Assembly (NCBI RefSeq): GCF_028751545.1
Contig: NZ_CP071867.1
Coordinates: 1,089,306 to 1,153,305, forward strand
DNA: 64,000 nt
Direction: 5' to 3'
From: Gilliamella sp. B3022
GTDB lineage: Bacteria; Pseudomonadota; Gammaproteobacteria; Enterobacterales; Orbaceae
Position numbers and translations under genes: made by a program. Numbering within the stretch: position 1 is the stretch's first letter; every line of letters begins with the position of its first letter. Below, piece by piece: positions 35,865-45,588 of this stretch. The notes beneath the pieces are model-generated. The model saw nothing but the letters and a program-made list of their open reading frames with translations, did not search any database and was not told where the DNA came from.

Positions 35865-36602
35865 ATGACTACAGTATCAATGCGCGATATGTTACAAGCG
35901 GGTGTACACTTTGGACACCAAACTCGTTATTGGAACCCAAAAATGAAACCATTTATTTTTGGTGCTCGTAACAAAGTTCACATCATCAATCTTGAAAAAA
36001 CAGTTCCTTTATTTAACGAAGCATTAGCTGAATTAAACAAGATTGCCGCTCGTAAAGGTAAAATTTTATTTGTTGGTACAAAGCGTGCAGCTAGCGAAGC
36101 GATTAAACAAGCGGCTGAAAGCTGTGGGCAATACTACGTAAATCACCGTTGGTTAGGTGGTATGTTGACTAACTGGAAAACAGTACGTCAATCAATCAAA
36201 CGTTTAAAAGATTTAGAAACACAAGCTAGTGATGGTACATTTGACAAATTAACCAAAAAAGAAGCATTAATGCGTGCTCGAGAAATGGCTAAATTAGAAA
36301 ATAGCTTGGGTGGAATTAAAAATATGGGTGGCTTACCCGATGTGATTTTTGTTATTGGTGCAGACCACGAACATATCGCTATCAAAGAAGCTAACAATTT
36401 AGGTATTCCAGTCATTGCTGTTGTTGATACTAATTCAGATCCGGATGGTATTGATTACGTTGTTCCTGGTAATGATGATGCGATTCGTGCTATTCAACTA
36501 TATGCAAATGCAGTAGCTGAAGCAGTACGTTCTGGTCGTGAGCAAAACCAATCTCCAGTATCTGAAGAAAGCTTCGTTGAAGAAGCTCCAGCAGCTGAGT
36601 AA
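35865..36602 (+). CDS. rpsB: 30S ribosomal protein S2
   Basis: Primary binder on the back of the 30S subunit, needed for S1 attachment. Typical motifs are [64 protein letters not shown] and [20 protein letters not shown]. It is 245 residues (E. coli 241) and ends in an acidic tail ([12 protein letters not shown]). GAGGA is upstream of the ATG. It opens the conserved rpsB-tsf-pyrH-frr block. Confidence 0.98.
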   Translation: MTTVSMRDMLQAGVHFGHQTRYWNPKMKPFIFGARNKVHIINLEKTVPLFNEALAELNKIAARKGKILFVGTKRAASEAIKQAAESCGQYYVNHRWLGGMLTNWKTVRQSIKRLKDLETQASDGTFDKLTKKEALMRAREMAKLENSLGGIKNMGGLPDVIFVIGADHEHIAIKEANNLGIPVIAVVDTNSDPDGIDYVVPGNDDAIRAIQLYANAVAEAVRSGREQNQSPVSEESFVEEAPAAE

Positions 36603-36620
36603 TAAACTCAAATATTTTCA

Positions 36621-36643
36621 AGGTCGATAATCAGTATCGACCT
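36621..36643 (+). terminator. Hairpin in the rpsB-tsf gap (attenuator-like)
   Basis: AGGTCGATA-ATCAG-TATCGACCT is a perfect 9-bp stem-loop without a T-tract. A hairpin in this interval that reduces tsf readthrough is also known in E. coli; the same role is inferred here. Confidence 0.55.
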
Positions 36644-36687
36644 ATTCTAATGACAATCATCACAATGGTTAACTAGAGGATTTAAAA

Positions 36688-37548
36688 ATGGCTGAAATTA
36701 CCGCTTCTATGGTAAAAGAACTGCGTGAAAGAACTGGCGCAGGTATGATGGAATGTAAAAAAGCATTAGTTGAAGCGAATGGCGATATCGATCTTGCTAT
36801 CGACAACATGCGTAAATCTGGTCAAGCAAAAGCTGCTAAAAAAGCAGGTCGTGTTGCTGCTGAAGGTGTAATTATCTCTAAAATTGCTGCTGATAAAAAA
36901 TCAGGTGTAATCTTAGAAATCAACTGTGAAACCGACTTTGTTGCTAAAGACGCTGGTTTCTTAGAATTTAGTGAAAAAGTTGCCACAGCCGCATTAAATG
37001 ATGGTTTAACAGATCTTGCTGCTTTACAAGCAAAATTTGAAGAAGAACGTACAGCTTTAGTTGCTAAAATCGGTGAAAACATCGGTATTCGTCGTGTTCA
37101 AGAAATTACTGGTGAAGTTGTTGGTAGTTATCAACATGGTGCACGTATTGGCGTTTTAGTTGCTGCAAACAATGGCTGTGACGAAGAATTAGTGAAACAT
37201 ATTGCTATGCACATTGCAGCAAGTAAACCAGAATATGTCAGCCCAAGTGATGTACCTGCTGATGTGGTTGAACATGAACGTAATATCCAAATTGATATCG
37301 CTATGCAATCAGGTAAACCACGTGAAATCGCTGAAAAAATGGTTGAAGGTCGTATGCGTAAATTCACTGGTGAAGTTTCTCTTACTGGTCAACCATTTGT
37401 TATGGATCCAAGTAAAACAGTAGGTGATTTATTAGCAGAGAAAAAAGCGACAGTTGCTAAATTTATCCGCTTTGAAGTGGGTGAAGGCATCGAGAAAGTC
37501 GAAGTTGATTTTGCAGCAGAAGTTGCTGCGATGTCGAAACAATCTTAA
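36688..37548 (+). CDS. tsf: Elongation factor Ts
   Basis: Guanine-nucleotide exchange factor for EF-Tu. The N-terminal UBA-like domain [20 protein letters not shown] is followed by the exchange core with [10 protein letters not shown] (the TDFV motif that opens the EF-Tu Mg site) and the dimerisation and coiled-coil modules. It is 286 residues (E. coli 283). AGAGGA lies 7-8 nt upstream of the ATG. It follows rpsB by 85 nt and is closed by a strong terminator. Confidence 0.98.
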   Translation: MAEITASMVKELRERTGAGMMECKKALVEANGDIDLAIDNMRKSGQAKAAKKAGRVAAEGVIISKIAADKKSGVILEINCETDFVAKDAGFLEFSEKVATAALNDGLTDLAALQAKFEEERTALVAKIGENIGIRRVQEITGEVVGSYQHGARIGVLVAANNGCDEELVKHIAMHIAASKPEYVSPSDVPADVVEHERNIQIDIAMQSGKPREIAEKMVEGRMRKFTGEVSLTGQPFVMDPSKTVGDLLAEKKATVAKFIRFEVGEGIEKVEVDFAAEVAAMSKQS

Positions 37549-37557
37549 TTGTTTCAT

Positions 37558-37586
37558 AAAAACCGCCGTCAAGGCGGTTTTGTTTA
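37558..37586 (+). terminator. Terminator of rpsB-tsf
   Basis: AACCGCC (37561-37567), loop GTCAA, GGCGGTT (37573-37579), then TTTGTTT. A-rich sequence precedes the stem, so it may act on both strands. Confidence 0.92.
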
Positions 37587-37670
37587 TCTACAAAATATTT
37601 TTAAATTACTGTTAACAAGTATAGCTTGTCAGGTAATTAAGTAACGAAATAACGAATAGTGAGACTTCAT

Positions 37671-38405
37671 ATGGCAACCCCTTTCTATAAACGAATTTTA
37701 CTTAAACTTAGTGGTGAAGCACTGCAAGGCGACGAAGGTTTTGGTATTGATCCAACCATTCTTGATCGTATGGCACAAGAAATTAAAGAACTGATTGAAA
37801 TGAATGTTCAAGTTGCTGTCGTTATTGGAGGGGGAAATCTATTCCGGGGTGCTGGTCTTGCTAAAGCAGGAATGAACCGTGTTGTTGGCGATCATATGGG
37901 TATGTTGGCAACGGTAATGAATGGTCTTGCTATGCGTGATGCGTTGCATCGAATTGAAGTTAATGCTCGTTTAATGTCAGCCATTCCTTTAAATGGTGTA
38001 TGTGATGATTATCGTTGGACTGAAGCGATTAGCTTGCTTCGTCATGGTAAAGTCGTTATTCTTTCTGCTGGTACAGGTAATCCATTTTTCACAACTGATT
38101 CTGCTGCATGTTTACGTGGTATTGAGATTGAAGCTGACGTAGTTTTAAAAGCAACTAAAGTTGACGGTGTTTACTCAGCTGATCCTGTTAAAGATCCAAC
38201 GGCAACATTGTATAAAACATTAAATTATGGAAAAGTATTGGATGACGAATTAAAAGTGATGGACTTAGCAGCCTTCACCTTAGCGCGTGATCATAATTTA
38301 CCTATTTGTGTATTTAATATGAACAAGCCAGGTGCGTTACGTCGGGTCATTTTAGGTGAACAAGAAGGAACATTAATTAATAATCAGGCAACAGTTAGCT
38401 GTTAG
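37671..38405 (+). CDS. pyrH: Uridylate kinase
   Basis: Hexameric UMP kinase of the amino-acid-kinase fold, GTP-activated and UTP-inhibited. Motifs: [52 protein letters not shown] and [15 protein letters not shown]. The start is ATG 37671 (244 aa), with GTGAG 7 nt upstream; the in-frame GTG at 37659 overlaps that ribosome binding site. It has its own transcription start region after the tsf terminator. Confidence 0.97.
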   Translation: MATPFYKRILLKLSGEALQGDEGFGIDPTILDRMAQEIKELIEMNVQVAVVIGGGNLFRGAGLAKAGMNRVVGDHMGMLATVMNGLAMRDALHRIEVNARLMSAIPLNGVCDDYRWTEAISLLRHGKVVILSAGTGNPFFTTDSAACLRGIEIEADVVLKATKVDGVYSADPVKDPTATLYKTLNYGKVLDDELKVMDLAAFTLARDHNLPICVFNMNKPGALRRVILGEQEGTLINNQATVSC

Positions 38406-38435
38406 TCTTTTTTATTTCAATATAAGGTTTTTATT

Positions 38436-38993
38436 ATGTTAAATGAGATTTTAAAAGAAGCGCAAACGCGCATGGAAAAAAGTATTGATGCGTTTCAAAC
38501 TCATATTTCTAAAGTTAGAACAGGCCGTGCATCGCCAAGTTTATTAGATGGGATTATGGTTGAATATTATGGTAGCCCAACACCACTACGTCAGCTAGCT
38601 AACGTTGTCGCTGAAGATGCAAGAACTTTAGCCATTACGGTATTTGATAAATCATTAACACCAATGATTGAAAAGGCGATTTTAACCTCTGATTTAGGAC
38701 TCAATCCTGCTTCAGCAGGGACAGTTATTCGAGTACCTCTGCCACCGTTAACTGAAGAACGTCGTCGTGATTTAACTAAAATAGTCCGTAATGAAGCAGA
38801 ACAAGGTCGTGTGTCAATTCGTAATATTCGTCGTGATGCTAACGATCAAATCAAAGCTTTGTTAAAAGATAAAGAAATCTCAGAAGATGATGAACGTAAA
38901 TCACAAGATTTAATTCAAAAAGCAACAGATGCAGCTATCAAAAAATTAGATGCAGTGCTTGCAGATAAAGAAAAAGAGTTAATGGAATTTTAA
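38436..38993 (+). CDS. frr: Ribosome recycling factor
   Basis: tRNA-mimicking factor that, with EF-G, splits post-termination ribosomes. The three-helix bundle and small beta domain are intact: [40 protein letters not shown] and [14 protein letters not shown]. It is 185 residues, the same as E. coli. AAGG lies upstream of the ATG, 30 nt after pyrH. A strong terminator follows; dxr, the usual next gene, lies beyond an inserted deoC-deoR pair. Confidence 0.98.
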   Translation: MLNEILKEAQTRMEKSIDAFQTHISKVRTGRASPSLLDGIMVEYYGSPTPLRQLANVVAEDARTLAITVFDKSLTPMIEKAILTSDLGLNPASAGTVIRVPLPPLTEERRRDLTKIVRNEAEQGRVSIRNIRRDANDQIKALLKDKEISEDDERKSQDLIQKATDAAIKKLDAVLADKEKELMEF

Positions 38994-39004
38994 TCTCTTG
39001 TCTA

Positions 39005-39035
39005 AAAAGCCTAGTTGATAAAACTAGGTTTTTTT
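39005..39035 (+). terminator. Terminator of pyrH-frr
   Basis: CCTAGTT (39010-39016), loop GATAA, AACTAGG (39022-39028), then seven T; preceded by AAAAAG. Confidence 0.92.
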
Positions 39036-39200
39036 GATTTTTACCAATCAATTATCAATCAGTTAATTACCGCTGAAAAATACAAAATATTAGTTTTATC
39101 CGTTAGCGAATAGATCAAAAATAAAAAATCACTCGATAAACAATTATCTTTCTATCTTAAGCGATAAAGTCTAACTGAGTTTATCTATAGTTACTCAATA

Positions 39201-39262
39201 CAAATAATGCGCTTGTGCACAATTAAAGGGTAAACATTCTGTTTGTATTAGCGCATTATTTG
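39201..39262. repeat. 12-bp inverted repeat, 62-nt stem-loop element
   Basis: CAAATAATGCGC (39201-39212) and its perfect reverse complement GCGCATTATTTG (39251-39262) enclose 38 nt that start with the 10-bp palindrome TTGTGCACAA (39213-39222). It lies in the 573-bp frr-deoC gap. Downstream (39263-39430), the minus strand holds short protein-like traces such as RQLNQIEVI and EDMMRDSLNQIGNHDF in shifted frames, a possible decayed gene. Confidence 0.5.
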
Positions 39263-39456
39263 CCACTAAAGATAATCAAGTTTCTTAAAATCATGGTTTC
39301 CAATTTGATTTAGTGAATCACGCATCATATCTTCAATTAATAGGTAATGTTAAATTGCACATTGCTTAGCTTTTTCATACCAATCACTTCAATTTGATTC
39401 AATTGTCTAAGTTTAGTAAATAGTTTAGTTTTTAATTATCAAAATTTAAGTATATA

Positions 39457-39474
39457 ATGTTACGGAAATAACAT
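39457..39474. promoter_or_regulatory. DeoR operator 1 (over the deoC -10)
   Basis: ATGTTA-CGGAAA-TAACAT contains TGTTA-N6-TAACA, the architecture of the E. coli DeoR 16-bp operator. It overlaps a TATAAT at 39453-39458. Confidence 0.8.
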
Positions 39475-39487
39475 TGTATGGCTATAT

Positions 39488-39505
39488 ATGTTATTTTTAT
39501 AACAT
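39488..39505. promoter_or_regulatory. DeoR operator 2
   Basis: ATGTTA-TTTTTA-TAACAT is the second copy of the same palindrome, centred 31 bp (about three helical turns) downstream of operator 1 and 62 bp before the deoC ATG. Confidence 0.8.
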
Positions 39506-39566
39506 CATTTACTTAATACTAAAATCATTTACTAGACATTACTAACAAAAATTAAAGGACATCATT

Positions 39567-40232
39567 ATGGATTATGCAAAGTATATTGATCATACTTTAC
39601 TGGCGATGAATGCCACAGAAGATCAAATACGTAAACTTTGTGAAGAAGCAAAGCAGTATCATTTCTATTCTGTATGTGTTAATTCAGGCTATGTGCCTTT
39701 AGTCGCTAGCTTGCTTAAAGGTAGCGATGTAAAGGTTTGTTCAGTTGTTGGCTTTCCTTTAGGGGCTATGCTGACTTCTGCTAAAGCATTTGAGACTGAA
39801 ATGGCAGTCAAAGCTGGCGCAGAAGAGATCGATATGGTTATCAATGTCGGCTGGCTAAAAAGCAATGATTTAACGGCGGTTAAAGAAGATATTCAAGCGG
39901 TATTTAATGCTTGTGGTTCAGTGCCGTTAAAAGTTATTTTAGAAACTTGCTTATTAACTAAAGAAGAAATCGTTACAGTTTGTACAATTTGTAAAGAAAT
40001 TGGCGTTGCTTTTGTTAAAACTTCAACTGGTTTTAGCTTATCAGGGGCAACTGTTGAAGATGTTAAATTGATGCGCGAAACAGTCGGTGATAAAATGGGT
40101 GTCAAAGCATCAGGTGGCATTAGAGATCGTCAAACTGCTGAAAAAATGGTTCAAGCTGGTGCAACACGGTTAGGCGCTAGTGCTGGTATTGCAATTGTAT
40201 CAGGCGATAACGCATCATCTAGCGGCTATTAA
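39567..40232 (+). CDS. deoC: Deoxyribose-phosphate aldolase
   Basis: Class I aldolase that splits 2-deoxyribose-5-phosphate into glyceraldehyde-3-phosphate and acetaldehyde. The TIM barrel shows the DeoC landmarks [37 protein letters not shown], the Lys region [11 protein letters not shown], the Schiff-base Lys in FVKTSTGFS and VKASGGIRD. It is 221 residues, the size of the short bacterial type rather than E. coli DeoC (259). AAAGGA precedes the ATG. It stands under twin DeoR operators and forms an operon with deoR. Confidence 0.97.
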   Translation: MDYAKYIDHTLLAMNATEDQIRKLCEEAKQYHFYSVCVNSGYVPLVASLLKGSDVKVCSVVGFPLGAMLTSAKAFETEMAVKAGAEEIDMVINVGWLKSNDLTAVKEDIQAVFNACGSVPLKVILETCLLTKEEIVTVCTICKEIGVAFVKTSTGFSLSGATVEDVKLMRETVGDKMGVKASGGIRDRQTAEKMVQAGATRLGASAGIAIVSGDNASSSGY

Positions 40233-40245
40233 TTCATCCTTTTAT

Positions 40246-40265
40246 AAGCTACTGTATAGTAGCTT
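40246..40265 (+). terminator. Hairpin between deoC and deoR
   Basis: AAGCTACT-GTAT-AGTAGCTT is a perfect 8-bp stem-loop without a T-tract, probably lowering deoR expression relative to deoC or protecting the deoC mRNA end. Confidence 0.5.
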
Positions 40266-40286
40266 ATTGCTATTTATGGAATGGCA

Positions 40287-41048
40287 ATGGAAACGCAACC
40301 GCAAAAAAGAATTAATGCACTTATTGAGCAATTAAAAATTACCGATAAAATTCATTTAAAGCAAGCAGCGCAAATGCTTGCTGTTTCTGAAATGACAATT
40401 CGTCGAGATCTTAGTAATCAATCTTCATGTTTAGCTGTTTTAGGCGGTTATGTAGTTAACCAAGCACGCCATACCATATCGCAATATTTTGTTTCAGATC
40501 AAAAAGATAAACATGTAGATGAAAAGCGTTATATCGGCAAACTAGTTAGCCAATTTGTTGATGAGAACGATACTATTTTTTTTGATTGCGGTACAACCAT
40601 GCAATTTATCATTGATGAAATTAGTGATGATATTGCTTTTACTGCAATCTGCTATTCACTCAATGCTTTTCTAGCGTTACAAAACAAACCAAAATGTAAA
40701 ATCATTTTATGTGGTGGGCAATATCAGCTTAATAATGCAATTTTTACCGGCATTAGTTCCCATAATCCGCTCGATTTTATCTGTCCAAATAAAGCTTTTA
40801 TTTCGGCAGCGGGTATTGATCTCACTCAAGGTGCAACTTGTTACCATTTTGATGAACTAAATATGAAGCATCAGGCGATGAAAAAATCGAATCAAAATAT
40901 TTTAATTGCCGATCATACTAAGTTTAATCAAGTTAAACCGGCTTTTATTTGTAACCTTGATCAGTTTAATTTGGTGATGACCGATAGAGCACCGGATTTA
41001 AACTACGTCGCTTACTTTGAAGAAAATAACATTGGTTTAATTTATTAA
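40287..41048 (+). CDS. deoR: Deoxyribose operon repressor DeoR
   Basis: HTH repressor released by deoxyribose-5-phosphate. The N-terminal helix-turn-helix [20 protein letters not shown] and the C-terminal sensor ([57 protein letters not shown]) match E. coli DeoR closely, beyond the generic DeoR family. The start is ATG 40287 (253 aa; E. coli 252), with GGA 6 nt upstream; ATG 40281 is too close to that site. It is 54 nt downstream of deoC and ends 2 nt before dxr. Confidence 0.94.
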   Translation: METQPQKRINALIEQLKITDKIHLKQAAQMLAVSEMTIRRDLSNQSSCLAVLGGYVVNQARHTISQYFVSDQKDKHVDEKRYIGKLVSQFVDENDTIFFDCGTTMQFIIDEISDDIAFTAICYSLNAFLALQNKPKCKIILCGGQYQLNNAIFTGISSHNPLDFICPNKAFISAAGIDLTQGATCYHFDELNMKHQAMKKSNQNILIADHTKFNQVKPAFICNLDQFNLVMTDRAPDLNYVAYFEENNIGLIY

Positions 41049-41050
41049 TT

Positions 41051-42235
41051 ATGAAAAATATCGCAATTTTAGGTTCAACAGGATCGATCGGCTGTAGCAC
41101 GTTAGCCGTCATTCGGCAAAATCCAACTTTATACAAAGCTTATGTGCTAGTAGGTGGCACTAATGTTGCAAAAATGACAGAGCAGTGTCAGGAGTTTAAA
41201 CCAAAATATGTTGCTATGGCGAGCAAACAAGCAGCGCAGCAGCTTAAAGCAAATTTAGCTAACCTAAAATTGAATATAGAAGTACTGAGTGGTGAGCAAG
41301 CTATGTGTGATTTAGCACAGCTCCCCGAAGTTAACCAAGTTATGGCTGCAATTGTTGGTGCAGCAGGATTAAGGCCGACTCTTGCTGCAATTAAAAAAGG
41401 TAAACGCATTTTACTCGCTAATAAAGAGTCATTAGTCACTTGTGGGCATTTATTTATGCAAGCGGTGAAGCAATATGGCGCCGAGCTACTGCCGGTCGAT
41501 AGTGAACATAATGCGATCTTTCAAAGTTTACCTACCGCAGTACAACATGATCTTGGATTTGCTAATCTGACTGATCATGGTATCGCCAAAATTGTGTTAA
41601 CCGGATCTGGCGGACCTTTTCGGGAACTACCGTTAAATCAATTAACTTCAGTCACGCCTGCGCAAGCGACTTTACATCCTAACTGGTCAATGGGTAAAAA
41701 GATTTCAGTTGATTCGGCAACGATGATGAATAAAGGCTTAGAATACATTGAAGCACGCTGGTTGTTTAATGCTAGTTCTGAACAGATGGAGATTATAGTA
41801 CATCCTCAATCGATTATTCACTCAATGGTACGTTATCTAGATGGCAGTATTATTGCAGAATTAGGCGTGCCAGATATGTGTACGCCAATTGCTTATTCAA
41901 TGTCTTATCCATTACGTATTTCATCCGGTGTTTCTGCTTTAGATTTTACTCAAATCTCATCATTAACCTTCAATCAACCTGATTTTATTCGCTATCCATG
42001 CTTAAAATTAGCCATTGAGGCTTGCGGTGACGGGCAAACGGCAACAACAGCGCTTAACGCTGCCAACGAAGTGGCAGTTGAAGCATTTTTACAGCATAAA
42101 ATTGGTTTTATGGATATTGCCAAACAAGTTGCAACCACGTTAGATCAACTTAATTTTCCGGAACCTGCCACTATTGATGATGTGTTCACTATTGATGCAT
42201 GGGCTAGAGCACAATGTAGCAAACAGATAGTTTAA
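41051..42235 (+). CDS. dxr: 1-deoxy-D-xylulose 5-phosphate reductoisomerase
   Basis: Second enzyme of the MEP isoprenoid pathway, NADPH-dependent. The nucleotide fold [22 protein letters not shown], the metal site [24 protein letters not shown], the flexible loop [20 protein letters not shown] and [11 protein letters not shown] are all present. It is 394 residues (E. coli 398). The ATG is 2 nt after the deoR stop with no clear ribosome binding site, so translation is probably coupled. It converges on maa with a 6-nt gap. uppS, its usual neighbour, is absent. Confidence 0.97.
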   Translation: MKNIAILGSTGSIGCSTLAVIRQNPTLYKAYVLVGGTNVAKMTEQCQEFKPKYVAMASKQAAQQLKANLANLKLNIEVLSGEQAMCDLAQLPEVNQVMAAIVGAAGLRPTLAAIKKGKRILLANKESLVTCGHLFMQAVKQYGAELLPVDSEHNAIFQSLPTAVQHDLGFANLTDHGIAKIVLTGSGGPFRELPLNQLTSVTPAQATLHPNWSMGKKISVDSATMMNKGLEYIEARWLFNASSEQMEIIVHPQSIIHSMVRYLDGSIIAELGVPDMCTPIAYSMSYPLRISSGVSALDFTQISSLTFNQPDFIRYPCLKLAIEACGDGQTATTALNAANEVAVEAFLQHKIGFMDIAKQVATTLDQLNFPEPATIDDVFTIDAWARAQCSKQIV

Positions 42236-42241
42236 ATGGCA

Positions 42242-42793
42242 TTAAAGTGTTTTATACACTCGGCATGGTGTTCCCATGGCAACGACATTTGAAGGAATAT
42301 CTCGATCTACAATACTGCCAGCTGCAATAACCGTATTATCCCCGATAGTCACATTGGGTAGTACAATTACGTTACCCCCGATCCAAACGTTATTACCGAT
42401 CGTAATCGGTTTGGCAAACTCAAGCCCACTGTTGCGTATTTGGCTATCAAGTGGGTGACCTGAGGTATAAAAACCGCAATTGGGTGCAACAAGGACATTA
42501 TTTCCGAATGTAATTTTGGCCGCATCAAGCATGATGCAGTTAAAATTAGCAAAAAAATTCTCTCCAATTTCAATATTGTAGCCATAATCACATTGAAAAC
42601 CGGGCATAATTGTAAATTGTTGTCCTGTTTTTCCTAATAATTTTTCAAAGAGATGTTGCCGTTGATTTACGGCTAATGGTGATAATTGATTTAATTGAAA
42701 ACAAAGATCTTGCGCATAAAGTCGTTCATTAGTAAGTGAGTTGATACAAGGATCATACAACAAACCTGCTAACATTTTATCTTTTTCTGTCAT
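42242..42793 (-). CDS. maa: Maltose/galactoside-type O-acetyltransferase (Maa-like)
   Basis: Left-handed beta-helix acetyltransferase that moves acetyl from acetyl-CoA to sugars. An N-terminal Mac domain (TEKDKMLAGLLYDP) precedes hexapeptide repeats (ITIGNNVWIGGNVIVLPNVT and on), with the catalytic His in YTSGHPLD. It is 183 residues from ATG 42793, the same as E. coli Maa; the upstream-extended frame overlaps cscK. It follows cscK by 4 nt, so it belongs to the sucrose operon. The sugar acceptor cannot be read from the sequence. Confidence 0.88.
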   Translation of the reverse strand: MTEKDKMLAGLLYDPCINSLTNERLYAQDLCFQLNQLSPLAVNQRQHLFEKLLGKTGQQFTIMPGFQCDYGYNIEIGENFFANFNCIMLDAAKITFGNNVLVAPNCGFYTSGHPLDSQIRNSGLEFAKPITIGNNVWIGGNVIVLPNVTIGDNTVIAAGSIVDRDIPSNVVAMGTPCRVYKTL

Positions 42794-42797
42794 TTTA

Positions 42798-43757
42798 TTA
42801 CGCCATTTGTTTAGCGCATAAAGCAGGGTTATCACTAATAAATGATTGCAAAAATGCGCTATCGGGAAGTGCTGTTAATGCCCCTTTTTTGGTAGTTGCT
42901 AAGGCGCCACAGGCACTGGCAATGGTCATCATACTTTCTAACATTAATTTATCTTCAGGCATTCCTGACGAAGCGATACTACTAAGTAAGCCGGCAATAA
43001 ATGCATCACCAGCTCCAGTTGTATCAATGCTATTGACATGAAATGAGTCAAAAGTAAAAGTTTTACCTTGCCATAACACAATACTACCATCTCTACCTTT
43101 GGTAACTAACTTAAGTGGTGCATTATAATGTTGTTGCAATTTATCGAGTGCTACATGCCAATCTTGGCCCTCAGTTAACCAAAACAACTCTTCATCAGAG
43201 AGTTTAAGAATGTCAGCATCATGACAGAATTGAGTGATAATTGTGCGCATTTCATTTTTATCTTGCCACATTTGTTCACGTAAATTGATATCAAAACTAA
43301 TTAAACCATTTTTATCATTAAGTTTCTCAATAGCTTGTTTGAGCGTTTGTCGACAAGTTGTTCCAACTAATGCTAGAGAACAAAAATGAAGAATATCTTG
43401 ATTAAAATCAGGAAGTGCTTGTTCAGACAAAAATTGATCGGCCGAAGGTGAAACCAGAAAGGTAAAACTTCGTTCACCATTTTCACCTAAATCAACAACA
43501 ACAGTGCTTGTTCTATGCTCCTCATCCTTTTCAAGACTTTGGCAATCAACATGATGCTCACAAAAAGTCTTTTCCATGAAGTGACCAAATGGATCATTAC
43601 CAACTCTACCAATAAAACCAGAGGGCAGTCCTAACTTAGCAATACCAATAGCAACATTAGCCGGAGCACCTCCAGCGCAAGCTTGATAATTCATATCACC
43701 AAATGGCAACAAATCAATAACAGCATCCCCAAGAGACCAAATTTTTGTACTATTCAT
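42798..43757 (-). CDS. cscK: Fructokinase CscK (PfkB family)
   Basis: Phosphorylates the fructose released by sucrose hydrolysis. The PfkB ribokinase fold shows ACAGGAPANVAIGIAKLG near the N-terminus and the anion-hole/catalytic DTTGAGDAFIAG near the C-terminus, with GLISFDINLRE and ILKLSDEEL between. It is 319 residues (E. coli CscK 307). It is divergent from cscA over a 322-bp control region that carries two LacI-type operators and a CRP site. Confidence 0.93.
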   Translation of the reverse strand: MNSTKIWSLGDAVIDLLPFGDMNYQACAGGAPANVAIGIAKLGLPSGFIGRVGNDPFGHFMEKTFCEHHVDCQSLEKDEEHRTSTVVVDLGENGERSFTFLVSPSADQFLSEQALPDFNQDILHFCSLALVGTTCRQTLKQAIEKLNDKNGLISFDINLREQMWQDKNEMRTIITQFCHDADILKLSDEELFWLTEGQDWHVALDKLQQHYNAPLKLVTKGRDGSIVLWQGKTFTFDSFHVNSIDTTGAGDAFIAGLLSSIASSGMPEDKLMLESMMTIASACGALATTKKGALTALPDSAFLQSFISDNPALCAKQMA

Positions 43758-43952
43758 TTTTTTACTCGATCATAGTTAGTTACTACGGTAATTTAAGCTT
43801 AGTATAGATATTGGTTATTGCCAAATTTCGTAAAATAAGCCATTTTTATATTTTGTTAGCAAAACAGTGGATGTATAGTTTATTATTATAATTAATAAAA
43901 GTCTTTTTTTAAAATTAGTCATAGACTAAATCATTTGCCAAAAAATTCATTG

Positions 43953-43962
43953 TTAACGTTAA
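43953..43962. promoter_or_regulatory. CscR-like operator 1 (cscK-cscA)
   Basis: TTAACGTTAA, a LacI-type palindrome with a central CG, in the context TGTTAACGTTAAAA. The same core occurs at 44010 and 46758. Confidence 0.7.
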
Positions 43963-43967
43963 AAATG

Positions 43968-43983
43968 TGTGACTTCCATCACA
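43968..43983. promoter_or_regulatory. CRP site (cscK-cscA)
   Basis: TGTGA-CTTCCA-TCACA, a perfect CRP core, between the two CscR-like operators. Confidence 0.85.
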
Positions 43984-44009
43984 TATTTTATCTATTTTTT
44001 TATCAATAG

Positions 44010-44019
44010 TTAACGTTAA
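44010..44019. promoter_or_regulatory. CscR-like operator 2 (cscA proximal)
   Basis: TTAACGTTAA inside the longer palindrome GTTAACGTTAAC, centred 57 bp from operator 1 and about 65 bp before the cscA ATG. Confidence 0.72.
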
Positions 44020-44079
44020 CAGTTAATTTGGAGTAGTATGTAAATTATATATGTCATACTGGATAAAAAAGGGGTTATT

Positions 44080-45549
44080 ATGTCTACTGCTATTGATGAA
44101 GCGAATCTAGCTGTGAAAAAGCTAGAGAAAGTGATGAACAAACAATATTATCCGCATTTTCATTTAGCGCCACAGTCTGGCTGGATGAATGATCCTAATG
44201 GTTTGATCTATTTTAAAGGTCAATATCATGCTTTTTACCAGCATCATCCTTATAATGAAAATTGGGGACCAATGCATTGGGGGCATGCTGTTAGCGATGA
44301 TCTGGTAACATGGAGAAGGTTACCTATTGCTATTGCACCTGGCGATGATTACGATAAAAGTGGCTGTTTTTCTGGTTCAGCAGTCAATAATAATGGCGAG
44401 CTATGCTTAATCTATACAGGCCATATTTGGTTAGCCGGTCAAGGTAATGATGAAAAAATTTCTCAATCACAATGCTTAGCAACCAGTAAAGATGGTGTCC
44501 ATTTTAAAAAACACGGTACCATACTTGCGCCAGAAGATGGTATTATGCACTTTCGTGATCCTAAGGTTTGGCTTCAAGATGATACATGGTGGATGGTTGT
44601 TGGGCAACGTGATACTGATGATGTTGGGCAAATTTTACTTTATCATTCAAAAGATCTTAAACGTTGGACATTTGACCATGTTATTGTTAGTAATATCGAT
44701 CCTAATGTGTATATGCTAGAATGTCCGGACTTTTTCAAACTTGGTGATAAATGGATTTTAATGTTCTCGCCACAAGGTATGAAGGCTAAAGGCTATCAGT
44801 ATCGAAATCGTTTTCAATCTGGTTATATTGTTGGTGATTGGCAGCCAGGTAAAAAGTTTTCAATAATCAAATCATTTCAAGAAATGGATTTTGGCCATGA
44901 TTTTTATGCGCCACAATCGTTTCTTGCTGCTGATGGACGACGAATTGTGTTTGCTTGGATGGATATGTGGGAATCGACCATGCCAAGTAAACAAGATAAA
45001 TGGATGGGTTCTTTTACACTTCCTCGTGAATTGATATTGGATCACAATAATAATGTTCGCAATCGTCCAATTAAAGAGTTGGCTGCGCTCCGTGAACAGT
45101 CACAATCATTAAGTGAAATAATTCTTAATAGTGAACTGAAAAATACTCATATTAAATCCATTAGCTGTGAACTGAATGTTGAGTTTGATTTATCACAAAG
45201 TACTGCAGAGCGATTTGGTTTGCAGCTATCGGCAACCAAAAATGGTGAACAAGCAACATTGTTATATGTGGATTTACAATCAAAACGTATTGTTCTTGAT
45301 CGTAGTCTTTCTGGAATTGAATTAAAAGGTTATCGTAGTGTACCGCTACCAAAAACGAAAAAACTGTCGTTACATATTTATATTGATGCATCATCGGTTG
45401 AAGTATTTGTTAATGATGATTTGTATAGTCTTTCAAGTCGTATCTATCCTAAATTACCAGCAGAACGGCAGATAAATTTATTTGCTGAAAATGGTAGTGC
45501 CAAAATTATTCAGCTCGACAGTTGGCAATTAAAATCTATTTATGCTTAA
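44080..45549 (+). CDS. cscA: Sucrose hydrolase (GH32 invertase) CscA
   Basis: Beta-fructofuranosidase that cleaves sucrose in the cytoplasm. The GH32 catalytic triad is visible: the nucleophile Asp in GWMNDPNG, the transition-state Asp in HFRDPKVW and the acid/base Glu in MLECPDFF. A five-bladed propeller is followed by the C-terminal beta-sandwich. No signal peptide is visible. It is 489 residues (E. coli CscA 477). Because the partner transporter is a permease and not a PTS, free sucrose rather than sucrose-6-phosphate is the likely substrate. Confidence 0.94.
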   Translation: MSTAIDEANLAVKKLEKVMNKQYYPHFHLAPQSGWMNDPNGLIYFKGQYHAFYQHHPYNENWGPMHWGHAVSDDLVTWRRLPIAIAPGDDYDKSGCFSGSAVNNNGELCLIYTGHIWLAGQGNDEKISQSQCLATSKDGVHFKKHGTILAPEDGIMHFRDPKVWLQDDTWWMVVGQRDTDDVGQILLYHSKDLKRWTFDHVIVSNIDPNVYMLECPDFFKLGDKWILMFSPQGMKAKGYQYRNRFQSGYIVGDWQPGKKFSIIKSFQEMDFGHDFYAPQSFLAADGRRIVFAWMDMWESTMPSKQDKWMGSFTLPRELILDHNNNVRNRPIKELAALREQSQSLSEIILNSELKNTHIKSISCELNVEFDLSQSTAERFGLQLSATKNGEQATLLYVDLQSKRIVLDRSLSGIELKGYRSVPLPKTKKLSLHIYIDASSVEVFVNDDLYSLSSRIYPKLPAERQINLFAENGSAKIIQLDSWQLKSIYA

Positions 45550-45557
45550 GTTATGCT

Positions 45558-45587
45558 TGAATTGACCGCTATCAAGCGGTCAATTCA
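45558..45587. terminator. Bidirectional hairpin between cscA and cscR
   Basis: TGAATTGACCGCT (45558-45570) and its perfect complement AGCGGTCAATTCA (45575-45587) around ATCA form a 13-bp stem between convergent genes. There is no T-tract on either side. Confidence 0.65.
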
Positions 45588-45588
45588 T

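Noticed and set aside
45568-45584. AAGCGGT motifs as Pasteurellaceae-type DNA uptake signals
   Set aside because: Several AAGCGGT occurrences exist (for example near 39898, 41460, 47013), but none matches a full 9-mer consistently and the flanks differ; density looks unremarkable by eye.
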